Of a stretch of 44,357 bases of DNA, positions 10,006 through 21,532 are shown piece after piece (the stretch's first letter is position 1; each line of letters opens with the position of its first letter). This DNA is from an uncultured Eisenbergiella sp. GTDB taxonomy: Bacteria; Bacillota; Clostridia; Lachnospirales; Lachnospiraceae. The notes below the pieces were generated by a model. It was not told where the DNA came from, searched no databases, and was given only the letters and a program-made list of their open reading frames with translations. The stretch is from assembly GCA_947630215.1 (NCBI GenBank), contig CANRGX010000018.1, positions 1 through 44,357 on the forward strand. The letters run 5' to 3'. Made by a program: the position numbers and the translations under genes.

Positions 10006-13000
10006 TCAGTCGTCTAAGACGCCCGTTTCGGAATCGGCCTGCTCGTATGCGTCCTCAAATTCCCCGTCCGCATCTTCCGCCAGATCGCCGTCGTCTAAGT
10101 CGTCGATCAGGTCGCCGTTTTCCTCAAAGTCCTCCTCAAAATCCTCGTCGGACTCCTCCAGCAGATCGTCGTCCTCGTCCAGCTCCCGTGCGTTTCTCGC
10201 GCTGCGTTCCGCCTCCAGCGCAAGCCTGGCTTCTTCCGCCGCTCTGGCCGCCCGCTCCGCTTCCTCCGCCGCGATGATAGCGTCGGTGTTGAGCTTGACG
10301 TCGCGATAGCGCTTCATACCGGTTCCGGCCGGGATCAGCTTGCCGATGATGACGTTCTCCTTCAGGCCGATCAGCGGATCGATCTTGCCCTTAATGGCCG
10401 CCTCGGTCAGAACCTTCGTGGTCTCCTGGAAGGAGGCCGCGGACAGGAAGGAATTGGTGGCCAGCGCCGCCTTTGTGATGCCCAGCATCACCTGTCTGCC
10501 CTCCGCCGGGCGTTTGCCCTGGGCGATCAGTTCTTCATTGAGATCCTCAAAATCCAGCACGTCTACCATGACACCCGGCAAAAAGTCCGCGTCACCGCTG
10601 TTCTCGATGCGTACCTTCTTGAGCATCTGGCGCACGATTACCTCGATGTGCTTATCCGCGATATCCACGCCCTGTAACCGGTACACGCGCTGTACCTCGC
10701 GCAGCATATAGTCCTGCACGGCCCGGATTCCCTTGATCTTGAGCAGGTCGTGGGGGTTGACGGAACCTTCGGTCAGTTCGTCGCCGGCCTCCAGCGCCTG
10801 TCCGTCCATGACCTTGATACGGGATCCGTAAGGAATCAAGTAGGTCTTGCTCTCGCCGGTTTCTTCATTGGAAACGATGATTTCGCGCTTCTTCTTGGTA
10901 TCCTTGATGGTGGCCACGCCGCCGAACTCCGCGATAATCGCAAGTCCCTTGGGCTTTCTGGCCTCGAACAGTTCTTCCACACGGGGAAGACCCTGGGTGA
11001 TATCGTCGCCCGCTACGCCGCCGGAGTGGAAGGTACGCATGGTAAGCTGCGTGCCGGGTTCTCCGATGGACTGGGCGGCGATAATTCCCACCGCCTCGCC
11101 GACCTGCACCGGTTCGCCTGTGGCCATGTTGGCTCCGTAGCACTTGGCGCAGATCCCGTTCTTGGAGCGGCAGGTGAGGATGGTACGGATTTTGACCGCA
11201 TCCATCGGCTCGCCCTTTTCATTCACGGCGCTCTCCAGAATCCGCTTGGCGCGGCTGGGGTTGATCATGTGGTTGGCCTTCACAATCAGATCGCCGTTTT
11301 TATCGTAAATGTCCTCACAGGAATATCTTCCCATGATCCTGTCTTTTAAGCCTTCAATGGTCTCCTTGCCGTCCATGAACGCCTTCACGGTCATGCCCGG
11401 GATCGTATCCCTGCCTTCCGCGCAGTCGATCTCACGGATGATCAGCTCCTGGGAAACGTCCACCATACGGCGGGTCAGATAACCGGAGTCCGCCGTCCGC
11501 AGCGCGGTATCGGACATACCCTTGCGGGCACCGTGCGCCGACATGAAGTATTCCAGCACGTCCAGTCCCTCACGGAAATTGGACTTGATGGGCAGCTCGA
11601 TGGTACGTCCCGTAGTATCCGCCATCAGGCCGCGCATTCCGGCCAGCTGTTTGATCTGCTGGTTGGAACCGCGGGCGCCGGAGTCGGCCATCATGAAAAT
11701 GTTGTTGTACTGATCCAGACCGTTGATCAGAACGTCGGTCAGTTCCTTATCCGTCTCCTGCCAGGTCTCCACCACGGCGCGGTAGCGTTCTTCTTCGGTA
11801 ATCAGGCCGCGGCGATAGTTTTTGCTGATGGTGTCCACGGTCTTCTGCGCCTGCGCCAGCATTTCCGCCTTCTGCGCCGGCACCGTCATATCGGAAATGG
11901 ACACCGTCATGGCGGCTTTGGTAGAGTATTTGTACCCGATGGATTTTACGTCGTCCAGCACTTCCGCCGTCCGGGACGCGCCATGGGTGTTGATGACTCT
12001 TTCCAGAATCTGCTTTAACTGCTTCTTGCCCACATGGAAATCGACTTCGGGCAGAAGGAGGTTTTCCTTCACGCTTCTGTCCACATAGCCCAGATCCTGC
12101 GGCAGAATCTCATTGAAGATGAAACGGCCCAGGGTGGATTCTACCACGCCGGTCACCACTTCGCCGTCCGGCGCGGTTTTGGAGATCCGCACCTTGATAC
12201 GGGAATGCAGCGTACACTCGCCGTTCTCATAGGCAAGAATCGCTTCGTTGACGCTCTTGAACGCCTTGCCCTCCCCCTTGACGCCGGGTCTCTCCTGCGT
12301 CAGGTAGTAAATGCCCAGCACCATATCCTGGGACGGGACGGCCACCGGGCCGCCGTCGGAGGGCTTGAGCAGGTTGTTGGGAGAAAGCAGCATAAACCGG
12401 CACTCCGCCTGCGCTTCCTGGGACAGCGGGAGGTGTACCGCCATCTGGTCGCCGTCGAAGTCCGCGTTGAACGCCGTACACACCAGCGGATGCAGCTTGA
12501 TCGCCTTGCCCTCTACCAGGATCGGCTCAAAGGCCTGGATCCCCAGTCTGTGCAGAGTAGGGGCGCGGTTGAGCATAACCGGATGCTCCTTGATCACATC
12601 CTCCAACACATCCCAAACCTGCGGATCCAGTCTCTCCACCAGCTTCTTTGCATTCTTGATGTTCTGGGAAACGCCGCGGGAAACCAGCTCCTTCATCACA
12701 AAGGGCTTAAACAGTTCGATGGCCATTTCCTTGGGCAGGCCGCACTGATAGATCTTGAGCTCCGGGCCCACCACGATAACGGAACGACCGGAATAGTCCA
12801 CGCGCTTGCCCAGAAGGTTCTGACGGAAACGCCCGGATTTGCCCTTGAGCATATCCGAAAGGGACTTGAGCGCACGGTTGCCGGGCCCCGTCACGGGACG
12901 GCCCCTTCTGCCGTTATCGATCAGCGCGTCCACCGCCTCCTGCAGCATCCGCTTTTCATTGCGTACAATGATATCCGGCGCGCCCAGCTCCAGCAGTCTC

Positions 13001-13827
13001 TTTAACCGGTTGTTGCGGTTGATGATCCTTCTGTAAAGATCGTTCAGGTCGGAGGTCGCGAACCGGCCGCCGTCCAGCTGTACCATAGGCCGCAGATCGG
13101 GCGGAATCACCGGAATGGCGTCCATGATCATCCACTCGGGCCGGTTGCCGGACTCCCGGAAGGCTTCCACTACCTCCAGCCGTTTGATGATCCTGGCCCG
13201 CTTCTGGCCATTGGCGTTCTCCAGTTCTTCTTTCAGTTCCCTGGACTCCGTTTCCAGATCGATGGCCTGCAGCAGCTCCTTGATGGCTTCCGCGCCCATT
13301 CCGACACGGAAACGGTTGCCCCACGCCTCCCTGGCGTCCTGATATTCCTTTTCGGAAAGAATCTGCTTGTGCTCCAGATTCGTCTCTCCCTTATCCAATA
13401 CGATATAGGAAGCGAAATACAACACCTTTTCCAGCACTCTGGGAGACAGATCCAGAATCAGCCCCATTCTGCTGGGAATCCCCTTAAAATACCAGATATG
13501 GGAAACCGGCGCCGCCAGTTCAATATGCCCCATCCGCTCCCTGCGGACGGTGGCCTTGGTCACTTCCACGCCGCAGCGGTCGCAGACCACGCCCTTATAT
13601 CTGATCTTCTTATATTTGCCGCAGTGACACTCCCAGTCCTTGCTGGGCCCAAAGATCCGCTCACAGAACAGGCCGTCCCGCTCCGGCTTTAAGGTTCTGT
13701 AGTTGATCGTCTCCGGCTTTAAAACCTCGCCGCGGGACCACTCGCGGATTTTCTCCGGCGATGCCAGGCCAATCTTGATGGCATCGAATGTCATGGGCTG
13801 ATACGCTTCGTTTCTTGATTCAGGCAT
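10006..13827 (-). CDS. rpoC: DNA-directed RNA polymerase subunit beta'
   Basis: Beta' forms the RNA polymerase clamp and active centre. The 1273-residue protein has the N-terminal zinc ribbon ([19 protein letters not shown], about 68-86). The catalytic motif NADFDGDQ that holds the active-site magnesium lies around residues 455-462. The second zinc site has Cys residues in [16 protein letters not shown]. The conserved [19 protein letters not shown] also stands out. The last 70 or so residues are an Asp/Glu-rich tail, longer than in most bacteria but common in Clostridia. An AAGGAG site precedes the ATG. The gene follows rpoB by 60 nt without a terminator between them, and ends at the hairpin at 9899-9948. 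Confidence 0.99.
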   Translation of the reverse strand: MPESRNEAYQPMTFDAIKIGLASPEKIREWSRGEVLKPETINYRTLKPERDGLFCERIFGPSKDWECHCGKYKKIRYKGVVCDRCGVEVTKATVRRERMGHIELAAPVSHIWYFKGIPSRMGLILDLSPRVLEKVLYFASYIVLDKGETNLEHKQILSEKEYQDAREAWGNRFRVGMGAEAIKELLQAIDLETESRELKEELENANGQKRARIIKRLEVVEAFRESGNRPEWMIMDAIPVIPPDLRPMVQLDGGRFATSDLNDLYRRIINRNNRLKRLLELGAPDIIVRNEKRMLQEAVDALIDNGRRGRPVTGPGNRALKSLSDMLKGKSGRFRQNLLGKRVDYSGRSVIVVGPELKIYQCGLPKEMAIELFKPFVMKELVSRGVSQNIKNAKKLVERLDPQVWDVLEDVIKEHPVMLNRAPTLHRLGIQAFEPILVEGKAIKLHPLVCTAFNADFDGDQMAVHLPLSQEAQAECRFMLLSPNNLLKPSDGGPVAVPSQDMVLGIYYLTQERPGVKGEGKAFKSVNEAILAYENGECTLHSRIKVRISKTAPDGEVVTGVVESTLGRFIFNEILPQDLGYVDRSVKENLLLPEVDFHVGKKQLKQILERVINTHGASRTAEVLDDVKSIGYKYSTKAAMTVSISDMTVPAQKAEMLAQAQKTVDTISKNYRRGLITEEERYRAVVETWQETDKELTDVLINGLDQYNNIFMMADSGARGSNQQIKQLAGMRGLMADTTGRTIELPIKSNFREGLDVLEYFMSAHGARKGMSDTALRTADSGYLTRRMVDVSQELIIREIDCAEGRDTIPGMTVKAFMDGKETIEGLKDRIMGRYSCEDIYDKNGDLIVKANHMINPSRAKRILESAVNEKGEPMDAVKIRTILTCRSKNGICAKCYGANMATGEPVQVGEAVGIIAAQSIGEPGTQLTMRTFHSGGVAGDDITQGLPRVEELFEARKPKGLAIIAEFGGVATIKDTKKKREIIVSNEETGESKTYLIPYGSRIKVMDGQALEAGDELTEGSVNPHDLLKIKGIRAVQDYMLREVQRVYRLQGVDIADKHIEVIVRQMLKKVRIENSGDADFLPGVMVDVLDFEDLNEELIAQGKRPAEGRQVMLGITKAALATNSFLSAASFQETTKVLTEAAIKGKIDPLIGLKENVIIGKLIPAGTGMKRYRDVKLNTDAIIAAEEAERAARAAEEARLALEAERSARNARELDEDDDLLEESDEDFEEDFEENGDLIDDLDDGDLAEDADGEFEDAYEQADSETGVLDD

Positions 13828-13887
13828 TTTGGCACTCCTTTTTTAAATGTTCTCGCACCTTCTCGCACACTTCACAGGCTCAGTGCG

Positions 13888-16800
13888 TCAAATCTCGTCA
13901 AAGGAACCCTCAAACTCCAGGTCAGCTTCTTCAAAATCCGGTTCTTCATCCTCGGCGTCCTCGGCGGAAACCAGTTCTTCCCGGTTTTCGTCAAACTCCT
14001 GCTTCTGATACCCCATTCTGCCGAAGCTGTTTTCTTCATTATAATTATAACCTCTGGAATCCCCTTCCATCTCGTAGCGGTAATCCACGTCGCCGTAATC
14101 CACGCTCTCCATGATCTCCACTTCGGTGTTGTCGTCGCGCAGCACCCGGACATCCAGTCCCAGAGATTGCAGTTCTTTCAGCAGCACCTTGAAGGATTCG
14201 GGAATCCCCGGCTCCGGAATGTTGTCACCCTTGATGATCGCCTCGTAGGTCTTCACACGGCCCACCACATCGTCGGACTTCACCGTCAGGATCTCCTGCA
14301 GCGTGTAGGACGCGCCGTAGGCTTCCAGCGCCCACACTTCCATCTCGCCGAAACGCTGTCCGCCAAACTGGGCCTTGCCGCCCAGCGGCTGCTGTGTCAC
14401 AAGGGAATACGGGCCGGTGGAACGGGCATGGATCTTGTCGTCCACCAGATGATGCAGCTTCAGGTAATGCATATGCCCGATGGTAACCGGACTGTCGAAG
14501 TATTCGCCGGTACGGCCGTCCCGCAGCTGTACCTTGCCGTCGCGGGAAATGGGAACGCCCTTCCAGACCTCCCGGTGATCCCGGTTCTCATACAGGTACT
14601 CCATGACCTCGGGAAGCAGCACATCTTCATACTTCGCCTTAAAATCTTCCCATTCGCTGTTCACATAATCGTTGGCCAGCTCCAGCGTATCCTGGATATC
14701 CTTCTCGTTGGCGCCGTTGAAAATCGGAGTCGCCACCTGAAAACCCAGCGCCTTGGCAGCCAGGGAAAGATGGATCTCCAGCACCTGCCCGATATTCATA
14801 CGGGAAGGCACGCCCAGCGGGTTCAAAACGATGTCCAGCGGACGGCCGTTGGGCAGATAGGGCATATCCTCCACGGGAAGCACGCGGGAAACCACGCCCT
14901 TGTTCCCGTGACGGCCGGCCATCTTGTCGCCCACGGAGATTTTCCGCTTCTGCGCAATATAGATGCAGACCGCCTGGTTGACGCCCGGAGACAGCTCGTC
15001 GCCGTTTTCCCGGGTGAACACCTTGGCGTCCACCACAATGCCGTACTCTCCGTGCGGCACCTTTAAGGAGGTATCGCGTACCTCGCGGGCCTTCTCACCG
15101 AAGATCGCACGCAGCAGACGTTCCTCCGCCGTCAGTTCGGTTTCGCCCTTGGGCGTCACCTTACCCACCAGAATATCGCCGGCGCGGACCTCCGCGCCCA
15201 CACGGATAATCCCTCTGTCGTCCAGATCCTTTAAGGCGTCGTCGCCCACGCCGGGAACGTCCCGGGTGATTTCCTCGGGCCCCAGCTTGGTATCGCGGGC
15301 TTCCGCCTCATATTCTTCAATGTGAACCGACGTATACACGTCGTCCATAACCAGTCTTTCGCTCAAAAGGACGGCGTCCTCGTAGTTATATCCTTCCCAG
15401 GTCATGAACCCGATCAGCGGGTTCTTGCCCAGCGCCAGTTCGCCGTTGGATGTGGAAGGGCCGTCGGCAATCACCTCGCCCGCCTGCACCCGGCTGCCCT
15501 TGAATACAATGGGCCTCTGGTTATAGCAGTTGGACTGGTTGCTTCTGGAAAACTTGGTCAGATGGTACTCCATCTTCTCGCCGTCGTCGCAGGTGATACG
15601 GATTTCCTTCGAGGAAACATAGGTGACCACGCCGGCCTTCTTCGCCACGACGCAGACGCCGGAGTCCACTGCCGCCTTCACCTCCATGCCCGTGCCCACC
15701 ACAGGCGCTTCCGTCGTCAGAAGCGGCACCGCCTGACGCTGCATGTTGGAGCCCATCAGCGCACGGTTGGCATCGTCGTTCTGCAGGAACGGAATCAGGG
15801 CCGTCGCCACAGAGAATACCATCTGCGGGGAAACGTCCATATAGTCGAACATCGTCCTGGGATATTCGGAAGTCTCGTCACGATAGCGGCCGGACACGCT
15901 GGTCCTGACAAAATGCCCTTCCTCGTCCAGCTCCTCATTGGCCTGCGCCACATGGTAATTGTCTTCCTCGTCCGCCGTCATATAGACCACCTCGTTGGTC
16001 ACGCGGGGATTCTCCGGATCGGACTTGTCGATCTTGCGGTAAGGCGCCTCCACGAAGCCGTACTCGTTGATCTTGGCGTAGCTGGCCAGAGAGTTGATCA
16101 GACCGATGTTGGGGCCTTCAGGCGTCTCGATGGGACACATTCTCCCATAATGGGAATAGTGCACGTCGCGGACCTCGAACCCGGCGCGGTCACGGGACAG
16201 ACCGCCGGGGCCCAGAGCGGAAAGACGGCGCTTGTGGGTCAGCTCGCCCAGCGGGTTGTTCTGATCCATGAACTGGGACAGCTGGGAGGATCCGAAGAAC
16301 TCCTTCACCGCCGCCTGCACCGGCTTGATGTTAATGAGCACCTGGGGCGTAATTTCCTCCGCGTCGTGCGTAGTCATGCGCTCTCGCACCACCCTCTCCA
16401 GACGGGAAAGGCCGATGCGGTACTGGTTCTGCAAAAGCTCACCCACCGCACGGATACGGCGGTTGCCCAGATGATCGATATCGTCGTCCTTGCCGATTCC
16501 GTACTCCAGGTGAATGTTATAGTTAATGGAAGCAATGATATCTTCCTTCGTGATATGCTTAGGGATCAGCTCATGCACATTCTTGTGGATGGCCTCCGCC
16601 AGAGCCTCCGGGTCGTCCGAGTACTGCTCCAGAATCTGGGCAAGCACCGGATAGTACACCAACTCCGTAATACCCAGCTCCCGGGGATTGCAGTCCACAT
16701 AGTGGGTCAGATCCACCATCATGGAAGAAAGCACCTTGACCTTCTTCTCCTCGGTCTGGATATAGACATAGGGCACGGCGCAGTTCTGGATCTCGTCGGC

Positions 16801-17754
16801 CAGTTCCCGGGTCACCTTCGTCCCGGCCGCGGCCAGCACCTCTCCGGTCGTGGTGTCCACCACATCCTCCGCCAGCACGTGTCCGGCAATCCGGTTGCGC
16901 AGCATCAGCTTCTTGTTGAACTTATAGCGGCCCACTTTGGCCAGATCATATCTTCTGGGGTCGAAGAACATGGCGTTGATCAGGCTCTCCGCGCTCTCCA
17001 CGCTCAGCGGCTCGCCGGGGCGGATCTTCTTATACAGCTCCAGCAGACCCTCCTGATAGTTCTCGGCGGTGTCCTTGGAAAAGCTGGCTTCGATTTTGGG
17101 TTCGTCGCCGAACAGCTCGCGGATCTCCTCATTGGTGCCCACGCCCAGCGCGCGCAGCAAAACCGTGATCGGTACCTTCCTTGTCCGATCCACGCGCACA
17201 TAAAACACATCGTTGGAATCCGTCTCGTATTCCAGCCATGCGCCGCGGTTGGGGATTACCGTGCAGGAAAAAAGCCGCTTGCCGATCTTGTCATGGCCGA
17301 TTCCGTAATAGATGCCGGGGGAACGCACCAACTGGCTGACAATGACACGCTCTGCGCCATTGATGACGAAAGTACCGGTCTCCGTCATCAGAGGAAGATC
17401 GCCCATGAAAATCTCATGCTCGTTGATTTCTTCCTTTTCCTTATTATAAAGGCGCACTTTCACCTTCAGAGGAGCGGCGTAGGTCGCGTCCCTCTCCTTG
17501 CATTTCTCAATCGAATACTTCACGTCATCTTCGCACAGTTCAAAGTCCACAAATTCCAGACTCAGATGGCCGCTGTAGTCGGATATCGGGGAAATATCGT
17601 CAAAAACCTCCCTCAGCCCCTCGTCAAGGAACCACTGATAGGATTTCTTCTGAACCTCTATCAGATTGGGCATTTCCAATACTTCATTCCGCCGTGCATA
17701 ACTCATACGTAAGTTCTTGCCAGAGGCAATCGGCCGTATCCTGTTTTTTTCCAT
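13888..17754 (-). CDS. rpoB: DNA-directed RNA polymerase subunit beta
   Basis: Beta forms the second half of the RNA polymerase active-site cleft. The start is placed at the ATG at 17754 ([14 protein letters not shown]), because GGGGTGAA lies 8 nt upstream of it; an in-frame GTG at 17760 sits too close to that site. This gives 1288 residues. The rifampicin-binding cluster ([20 protein letters not shown] then [10 protein letters not shown], about 488-518) has the sensitive-type residues. The conserved [13 protein letters not shown] and the C-terminal clamp contacts are present. The last 25 residues are strongly acidic, matching the acidic tail of RpoC. It follows rplL across a 231-nt gap that contains an attenuator-like hairpin. 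Confidence 0.98.
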   Translation of the reverse strand: MEKNRIRPIASGKNLRMSYARRNEVLEMPNLIEVQKKSYQWFLDEGLREVFDDISPISDYSGHLSLEFVDFELCEDDVKYSIEKCKERDATYAAPLKVKVRLYNKEKEEINEHEIFMGDLPLMTETGTFVINGAERVIVSQLVRSPGIYYGIGHDKIGKRLFSCTVIPNRGAWLEYETDSNDVFYVRVDRTRKVPITVLLRALGVGTNEEIRELFGDEPKIEASFSKDTAENYQEGLLELYKKIRPGEPLSVESAESLINAMFFDPRRYDLAKVGRYKFNKKLMLRNRIAGHVLAEDVVDTTTGEVLAAAGTKVTRELADEIQNCAVPYVYIQTEEKKVKVLSSMMVDLTHYVDCNPRELGITELVYYPVLAQILEQYSDDPEALAEAIHKNVHELIPKHITKEDIIASINYNIHLEYGIGKDDDIDHLGNRRIRAVGELLQNQYRIGLSRLERVVRERMTTHDAEEITPQVLINIKPVQAAVKEFFGSSQLSQFMDQNNPLGELTHKRRLSALGPGGLSRDRAGFEVRDVHYSHYGRMCPIETPEGPNIGLINSLASYAKINEYGFVEAPYRKIDKSDPENPRVTNEVVYMTADEEDNYHVAQANEELDEEGHFVRTSVSGRYRDETSEYPRTMFDYMDVSPQMVFSVATALIPFLQNDDANRALMGSNMQRQAVPLLTTEAPVVGTGMEVKAAVDSGVCVVAKKAGVVTYVSSKEIRITCDDGEKMEYHLTKFSRSNQSNCYNQRPIVFKGSRVQAGEVIADGPSTSNGELALGKNPLIGFMTWEGYNYEDAVLLSERLVMDDVYTSVHIEEYEAEARDTKLGPEEITRDVPGVGDDALKDLDDRGIIRVGAEVRAGDILVGKVTPKGETELTAEERLLRAIFGEKAREVRDTSLKVPHGEYGIVVDAKVFTRENGDELSPGVNQAVCIYIAQKRKISVGDKMAGRHGNKGVVSRVLPVEDMPYLPNGRPLDIVLNPLGVPSRMNIGQVLEIHLSLAAKALGFQVATPIFNGANEKDIQDTLELANDYVNSEWEDFKAKYEDVLLPEVMEYLYENRDHREVWKGVPISRDGKVQLRDGRTGEYFDSPVTIGHMHYLKLHHLVDDKIHARSTGPYSLVTQQPLGGKAQFGGQRFGEMEVWALEAYGASYTLQEILTVKSDDVVGRVKTYEAIIKGDNIPEPGIPESFKVLLKELQSLGLDVRVLRDDNTEVEIMESVDYGDVDYRYEMEGDSRGYNYNEENSFGRMGYQKQEFDENREELVSAEDAEDEEPDFEEADLEFEGSFDEI

Positions 17755-17937
17755 TGACACTTCACCCCGTTCTTATACTGATTTCATTGACAAAAACTGT
17801 TCGGTATTCCACGAAAAAAAGAGCCTACCTCAACACAGTAATGCACATTACAATTTAACACATCCGCAATGGAAAGTCAACAAATAAAATCATAAATTTT
17901 GCATAAAATCTCCCCGTCTGCATATGCTTTCCGGATC

Positions 17938-17970
17938 AAAAAACAGGCGCCCGCATACGCGGACGCCTGT
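17938..17970 (-). terminator. Attenuator or partial terminator between rplL and rpoB
   Basis: A stem with 12-nt arms (ACAGGCGCCCGC at 17943-17954 and GCGGACGCCTGT at 17959-17970) tolerates one G-U pair in RNA. It is followed on the minus strand by six T. It lies 15 nt after the rplL stop. Partial termination here would give excess L7/L12 over polymerase subunits, as in the classical rplL-rpoB arrangement. Confidence 0.85.
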
Positions 17971-17985
17971 CGGCAAAGGTCTGAT

Positions 17986-18360
17986 TTATTTGAGGGTAAC
18001 CTTGGCGCCTTCGGCTTCCAGCTTCTTCTGGATGTCTTCGGCTTCTTCCTTGGTCGCACCTTCCTTGACGAGCTTGGGAGCGTTGTCGACAACGTCCTTG
18101 GCTTCCTTTAAGCCCAGTCCGGTCACTTCGCGGACAACCTTGATAACCTTAACCTTGTTAGGGCCGATCTCGGTCAGCTCAACGTTGAACTCGGTCTTCT
18201 CCTCAGCAGCCTCCGCGGGAGCGCCTGCCGCCGCAACCACAACGCCCGCAGCAGCGGATACGCCGAATTCTTCTTCGCAAGCCTTCACCAGCTCGTTTAA
18301 CTCCAAAACCGTCATCTCTTTGATCGCATCGATAAATTCCTGAGTTGTGAACTTAGCCAT
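17986..18360 (-). CDS. rplL: 50S ribosomal protein L7/L12
   Basis: L7/L12 forms the mobile stalk that recruits translation factors. The start is the ATG at 18360 with GGAGG upstream, giving 124 residues beginning [16 protein letters not shown]. An upstream in-frame ATG would add 44 unrelated residues and is rejected. The N-terminal dimerisation domain is joined by an Ala/Gly/Glu-rich hinge (about 36-55) to the factor-binding C-terminal domain. That domain contains [19 protein letters not shown] and ends in GAKVTLK. It is co-transcribed with rplJ, 144 nt downstream of it, under the L10 leader. Confidence 0.98.
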   Translation of the reverse strand: MAKFTTQEFIDAIKEMTVLELNELVKACEEEFGVSAAAGVVVAAAGAPAEAAEEKTEFNVELTEIGPNKVKVIKVVREVTGLGLKEAKDVVDNAPKLVKEGATKEEAEDIQKKLEAEGAKVTLK

Positions 18361-18504
18361 TTTTCTTAACCTCCATTTGGTTTGATAAAGGGTTTCTTCG
18401 CCGTCTCTATACGGCGATTCTCTCTCGATACAGGTTCGCATATGTTCTGCTTCCCGCCGCCCCATGGGCCATATGCCGGCGGGCTCTGCCATACAGGCCG
18501 GTCC

Positions 18505-19020
18505 TTATTCCGCCGCAGCCTGTGCGGGAGCGGCCTCGCCGCCCTTTTCCGCGATCTGGTTCAGCACGCGGGCCAGATTGGAAACCGGGGACTGCAGGCT
18601 GCCCAGCAGCTTGGAAATAAGGGTTTCTCTGCCGGGAATCTTGGCAATCTCCAGAATGCCTGCCGCATCATAGGCGTTGCCTTCCACCACGCCGCCCTTA
18701 ATTTCCAGCTTCTCCGCGGTCTTCGCGAAATCTGCCAGTTCCCTTGCCGGTGCGGTCGCATCGGTCGTGGAAATGGCGACTGCGGAGGGGCCGTTGAGAT
18801 AAGGAGCCAGCGCTTCAAAGTCCGTTCCCTTAAACGCGAAATTCATCATGGTGTTCTTATACACCTTGTAGGTCACGCCGGCTTCCCGCAGCTTCTTGCG
18901 CAGAGCGGTATCCTGCTCCACGGTCAGACCACGGTAGTCCACCAGGACAACGGACTGAGCGTCCTTGATGGCGTCCGTGATTTCCGCCACAACGGGCTGT
19001 TTGAGTTCAACCTTTGCCAT
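18505..19020 (-). CDS. rplJ: 50S ribosomal protein L10
   Basis: L10 anchors the L7/L12 dimers to 23S rRNA and, in complex with them, represses its own mRNA. The 171-residue protein has the conserved VVLVDYRGLTVEQ and the NTMMNFAF segment. Its C-terminal helix (SPVSNLARVLNQIAEK, then an Ala-rich tail) is where L7/L12 dimers dock. The ATG is preceded by AAGGAGG. A dedicated promoter and an L10 leader with a terminator hairpin lie upstream (19111-19269), so rplJ-rplL forms its own regulated unit rather than depending on read-through from rplA. Confidence 0.98.
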   Translation of the reverse strand: MAKVELKQPVVAEITDAIKDAQSVVLVDYRGLTVEQDTALRKKLREAGVTYKVYKNTMMNFAFKGTDFEALAPYLNGPSAVAISTTDATAPARELADFAKTAEKLEIKGGVVEGNAYDAAGILEIAKIPGRETLISKLLGSLQSPVSNLARVLNQIAEKGGEAAPAQAAAE

Positions 19021-19110
19021 TTTTTTACCTCCTTATAGATTTTGCCGAAAAAGAGGATTTTGCGGATATCCGTGTCCCTGTGTCTGCACCGGGACGCGCT
19101 TTTATGCGTT

Positions 19111-19234
19111 AAAAACCTCCCTGTCCGAAAACAGAGAGGTATAAAAAGACTACATCACGCTCTTTTTCCTCGGCAGGCGCTTCTTCTTACACCGGTTCTC
19201 CGGTACCTGCTGTCTTCGGCACGGTCTTTCGACC
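19111..19234 (-). promoter_or_regulatory. Ribosomal protein L10 leader with attenuator hairpin
   Basis: The minus-strand leader contains the L10-leader hallmarks GAAGACAGCAGGT and CCTGCCGAGG, in the expected order. It ends in a hairpin with 9-nt arms (19116-19124 and 19131-19139) and a T5 run, which is an intrinsic terminator. The known mechanism is that L10(L12)4 binds the leader kink-turn and favours termination. Boundaries are approximate: the start is inferred from the promoter and the end from the T run. Confidence 0.85.
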
Positions 19235-19240
19235 GCTACT

Positions 19241-19269
19241 ACAATACCATATCCATCCGGGCCTGTCAA
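19241..19269 (-). promoter_or_regulatory. Sigma-A promoter of rplJ-rplL
   Basis: Minus strand TTGACA (19269-19264), a 17-nt spacer, TATTGT (19246-19241). Transcription would start near 19234, directly at the beginning of the L10 leader. It lies between the end of the capA-like gene and the leader. Confidence 0.85.
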
Positions 19270-19332
19270 GCGTTTTTTGGCGGACAGATTTTCCCGTTTC
19301 CGGATCCCGTTTCCTGCCCTCCGGCATACCGT

Positions 19333-20652
19333 TTACCCTGCCCGGGACAGAAAACCGTTCTCGTCCAGAACCGCCTCCGGGGAAATTTCTCTCATATAGG
19401 AAAGGATCCGTTCGCGTTCTGTTCCCGTACTCAAGGATACAGTGCAGTTTTCCTGCCGCGCCGGAATGAACTGCAGGCTCTTTAGGCCGTTGTCGTCCAG
19501 AACTGCCTTCACCAGGCAGGAATCCAGCGGTTTGGAATTAAAGAGGAAATTTCCAAGGCTGTAGACTACGGGCACATCGCCGCAATAGCCCACCGGCTGC
19601 AACACATGGGGATGGGAACCGATGATCAGATCCGCGCCTGCCTCCGCGATTTGGGGGGCCTGCTCCTTCTGCAGCCAGTCGATCTCATTGGTGCTCTCCG
19701 TTCCCCAGTGCACAAATACAATGACAAAATCGCTGTTTTCCCTGGCCTCCCGCACGGCCTGCAGAAGCATTCCCACATCCCGGCAGCGGAAAACGCCGGC
19801 GGTCGCCTCTGTTGCGCCCCGGGTGCTGGGATTGTCCATCCGCTCGATCTGCGTGGCGGCCACGATGGCTATCTTTTTGTCGTTGGCGATAAAGTAGACC
19901 GGCCGGGAGGCTTCCGCCAGATTCCGTCCCGCCCCCACATGGCGCATATCCATGCCGTCCAGAATATCCAGCGTATCCGTCAGGGAAACCTCTCCGTAAT
20001 CGCTGGCGTGGTTATTTGCCAGAGAAACGATATCCACTCCCATGTCCGTCAGATAATTTGCGTATTCCGGTCTGGCGCGGAACGTAAACGTCTTGTCCGG
20101 CAGCGGCTCCCCTCTGTCCGTATAGGGGAACTCATTGTTTACCATACAGATGTCCGCGTCTCTCATCTCGTCCAGAAGCTCTGTGGCAATGCCTCCCTCA
20201 ATGCCGCGTCCCCGCTGCCGCATCATCGCCATGGGCGCATAGGTGTCGTCAAAGAGGATATCCCCTGCAAAGACCAGGCTGATCTCGTCGGGATTTTTGG
20301 TCTCCTTCGCAAAAACATTCTCGCGGCGGCACCGTTCTTCATCCGCCAGAAGCTCTCCGTAGCGGCTGGTGCTTTCCCCGCTGCCGTCCGTCTCGCTCAC
20401 CTGTCCGCTGTCCGTCTCCGGGGCCGTATCCGCACCGCCTGCTGCCGCAGCGTCCGCCGCCGTTTCTGCCGCCGGGGCGGACACGGTCTGCGCTTTCTCT
20501 GTATCCATGATTTTCCGTGAATGTCGTCCGGCCCCGAAAAACGCCCAGAATCCGAACAGGGCCGCGCTTCCGACTGCGATGGTCAACGTCAACGTCAGCA
20601 AAAAAATATGGCCGTTATGAAGTTTTTTCTTTTTCTTCTTTTTCCCTGCCAT
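19333..20652 (-). CDS. CapA-family metallophosphatase-like protein, inserted between rplA and rplJ
   Basis: The start is the ATG at 20652 after a GGGAGGGG site, giving 439 residues. The N-terminus is cytoplasmic and very basic (GKKKKKKK), followed by one transmembrane segment (about 15-37). A Pro/Ala/Ser/Glu-rich linker comes next, then an extracellular CapA/PGA_cap domain. Family motifs visible are VFAGDILFDD, NNEFP, SLANNHASDYG, FVHWGTE, GSHPHVLQP and YSLGNFLFN, with the Asp/His residues that coordinate metals in this calcineurin-like fold. CapA proteins act in poly-gamma-glutamate or other envelope polymer metabolism; the substrate here is not known. It sits where rplA and rplJ are normally adjacent, flanked by the rplA terminator and the rplJ promoter. 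No convincing own promoter is visible. Confidence 0.88.
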   Translation of the reverse strand: MAGKKKKKKKLHNGHIFLLTLTLTIAVGSAALFGFWAFFGAGRHSRKIMDTEKAQTVSAPAAETAADAAAAGGADTAPETDSGQVSETDGSGESTSRYGELLADEERCRRENVFAKETKNPDEISLVFAGDILFDDTYAPMAMMRQRGRGIEGGIATELLDEMRDADICMVNNEFPYTDRGEPLPDKTFTFRARPEYANYLTDMGVDIVSLANNHASDYGEVSLTDTLDILDGMDMRHVGAGRNLAEASRPVYFIANDKKIAIVAATQIERMDNPSTRGATEATAGVFRCRDVGMLLQAVREARENSDFVIVFVHWGTESTNEIDWLQKEQAPQIAEAGADLIIGSHPHVLQPVGYCGDVPVVYSLGNFLFNSKPLDSCLVKAVLDDNGLKSLQFIPARQENCTVSLSTGTERERILSYMREISPEAVLDENGFLSRAG

Positions 20653-20692
20653 CGCGTGCCCCTCCCTGCAGGCGCCTTTCTGCGGACAAAAA

Positions 20693-20717
20693 TGTCCCCG
20701 GACGTACGCCGGGGACA
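20693..20717 (-). terminator. Terminator after rplA
   Basis: Arms TGTCCCCGG and CCGGGGACA (20693-20701 and 20709-20717) form a 9-bp stem, followed by T5 on the minus strand. T6 follows on the plus strand too, so the hairpin could act in both directions. It lies 59 nt past the rplA stop and just upstream of the CapA-family gene. Confidence 0.85.
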
Positions 20718-20775
20718 CCGTTTTTTACTGTCTGACGGGAAATCCGCCCGATTCGCCCGTTTCTCGCAAAACGGC

Positions 20776-21468
20776 TCAGACGTATTTCGCAGTGGAAACC
20801 TTCACGCCGGGGCCCATGGTGCTGGCCAGCGTGATGCTCTTTAAAAACTGTCCCTTTAAAACGCTGGGACGTGCCTTGATGATCGCGTCGATCAGGGCCT
20901 GGTAGTTCTCCAGCAGGGCTTCTTCGGTAAAGGAAGCCTTCCCCACCGGTACGTGGATGATGTTGGACTTATCCAGTCTGTACTCGATCTTACCGGCTTT
21001 GATATCGGCGATGGCCTTGGTCACATCCATGGTAACCGTCCCGGCCTTGGGGTTGGGCATCAGGCCCTTGGGGCCCAGGATTCTGCCCAGTCGGCCAACC
21101 ACGCCCATCATGTCGGGTGTCGCAACGACCACATCGAAATCCAGCCAGCCTTCATGCTGGATCTTGGGGATCAGATCCTCGCCGCCGACAAAATCCGCGC
21201 CTGCCGCCTGCGCCTCATCCAGCTTCGCGCCCTTGGCAAATACCAATACCCGCACCGTCTTACCGGTTCCGTTGGGCAGCACTACCGCGCCGCGGATCTG
21301 CTGTTCCGCATGACGGCCGTCACATCCGGTTCTGATATGGGCCTCGATGGTCTCGTCAAATTTCGCGCCCGCGGTCTTTTTCACCAGTGCGATGGCGTCG
21401 GCGGGTTCATACTGTACGCTGCGATCCACCAGTTTGGCGGCTTCGCGATATTTCTTTCCATGTTTCAT
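20776..21468 (-). CDS. rplA: 50S ribosomal protein L1
   Basis: L1 binds 23S rRNA at the E-site stalk and controls release of deacylated tRNA; in many bacteria it also represses its own operon. The start at 21468 ([16 protein letters not shown]) is supported by GGAGG 8 nt upstream, giving 230 residues. An ATG 15 nt further upstream overlaps the ribosome binding site. The conserved [20 protein letters not shown] and the C-terminal STMGPGVKV are present. It is 64 nt downstream of rplK and is followed by a terminator. Confidence 0.98.
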   Translation of the reverse strand: MKHGKKYREAAKLVDRSVQYEPADAIALVKKTAGAKFDETIEAHIRTGCDGRHAEQQIRGAVVLPNGTGKTVRVLVFAKGAKLDEAQAAGADFVGGEDLIPKIQHEGWLDFDVVVATPDMMGVVGRLGRILGPKGLMPNPKAGTVTMDVTKAIADIKAGKIEYRLDKSNIIHVPVGKASFTEEALLENYQALIDAIIKARPSVLKGQFLKSITLASTMGPGVKVSTAKYV

Positions 21469-21532
21469 TTCCGTTTCCTCCATTGGTTGCTAACGTAACG
21501 GTTCTTTGCGCCGTCACTCCCATTCTCTCACA

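Noticed and set aside
15322-17712. Long plus-strand open frame (796 codons) opposite rpoB
   Set aside because: Antisense shadow of a GC-rich conserved gene; the product resembles no protein, and rpoB fully explains the region.
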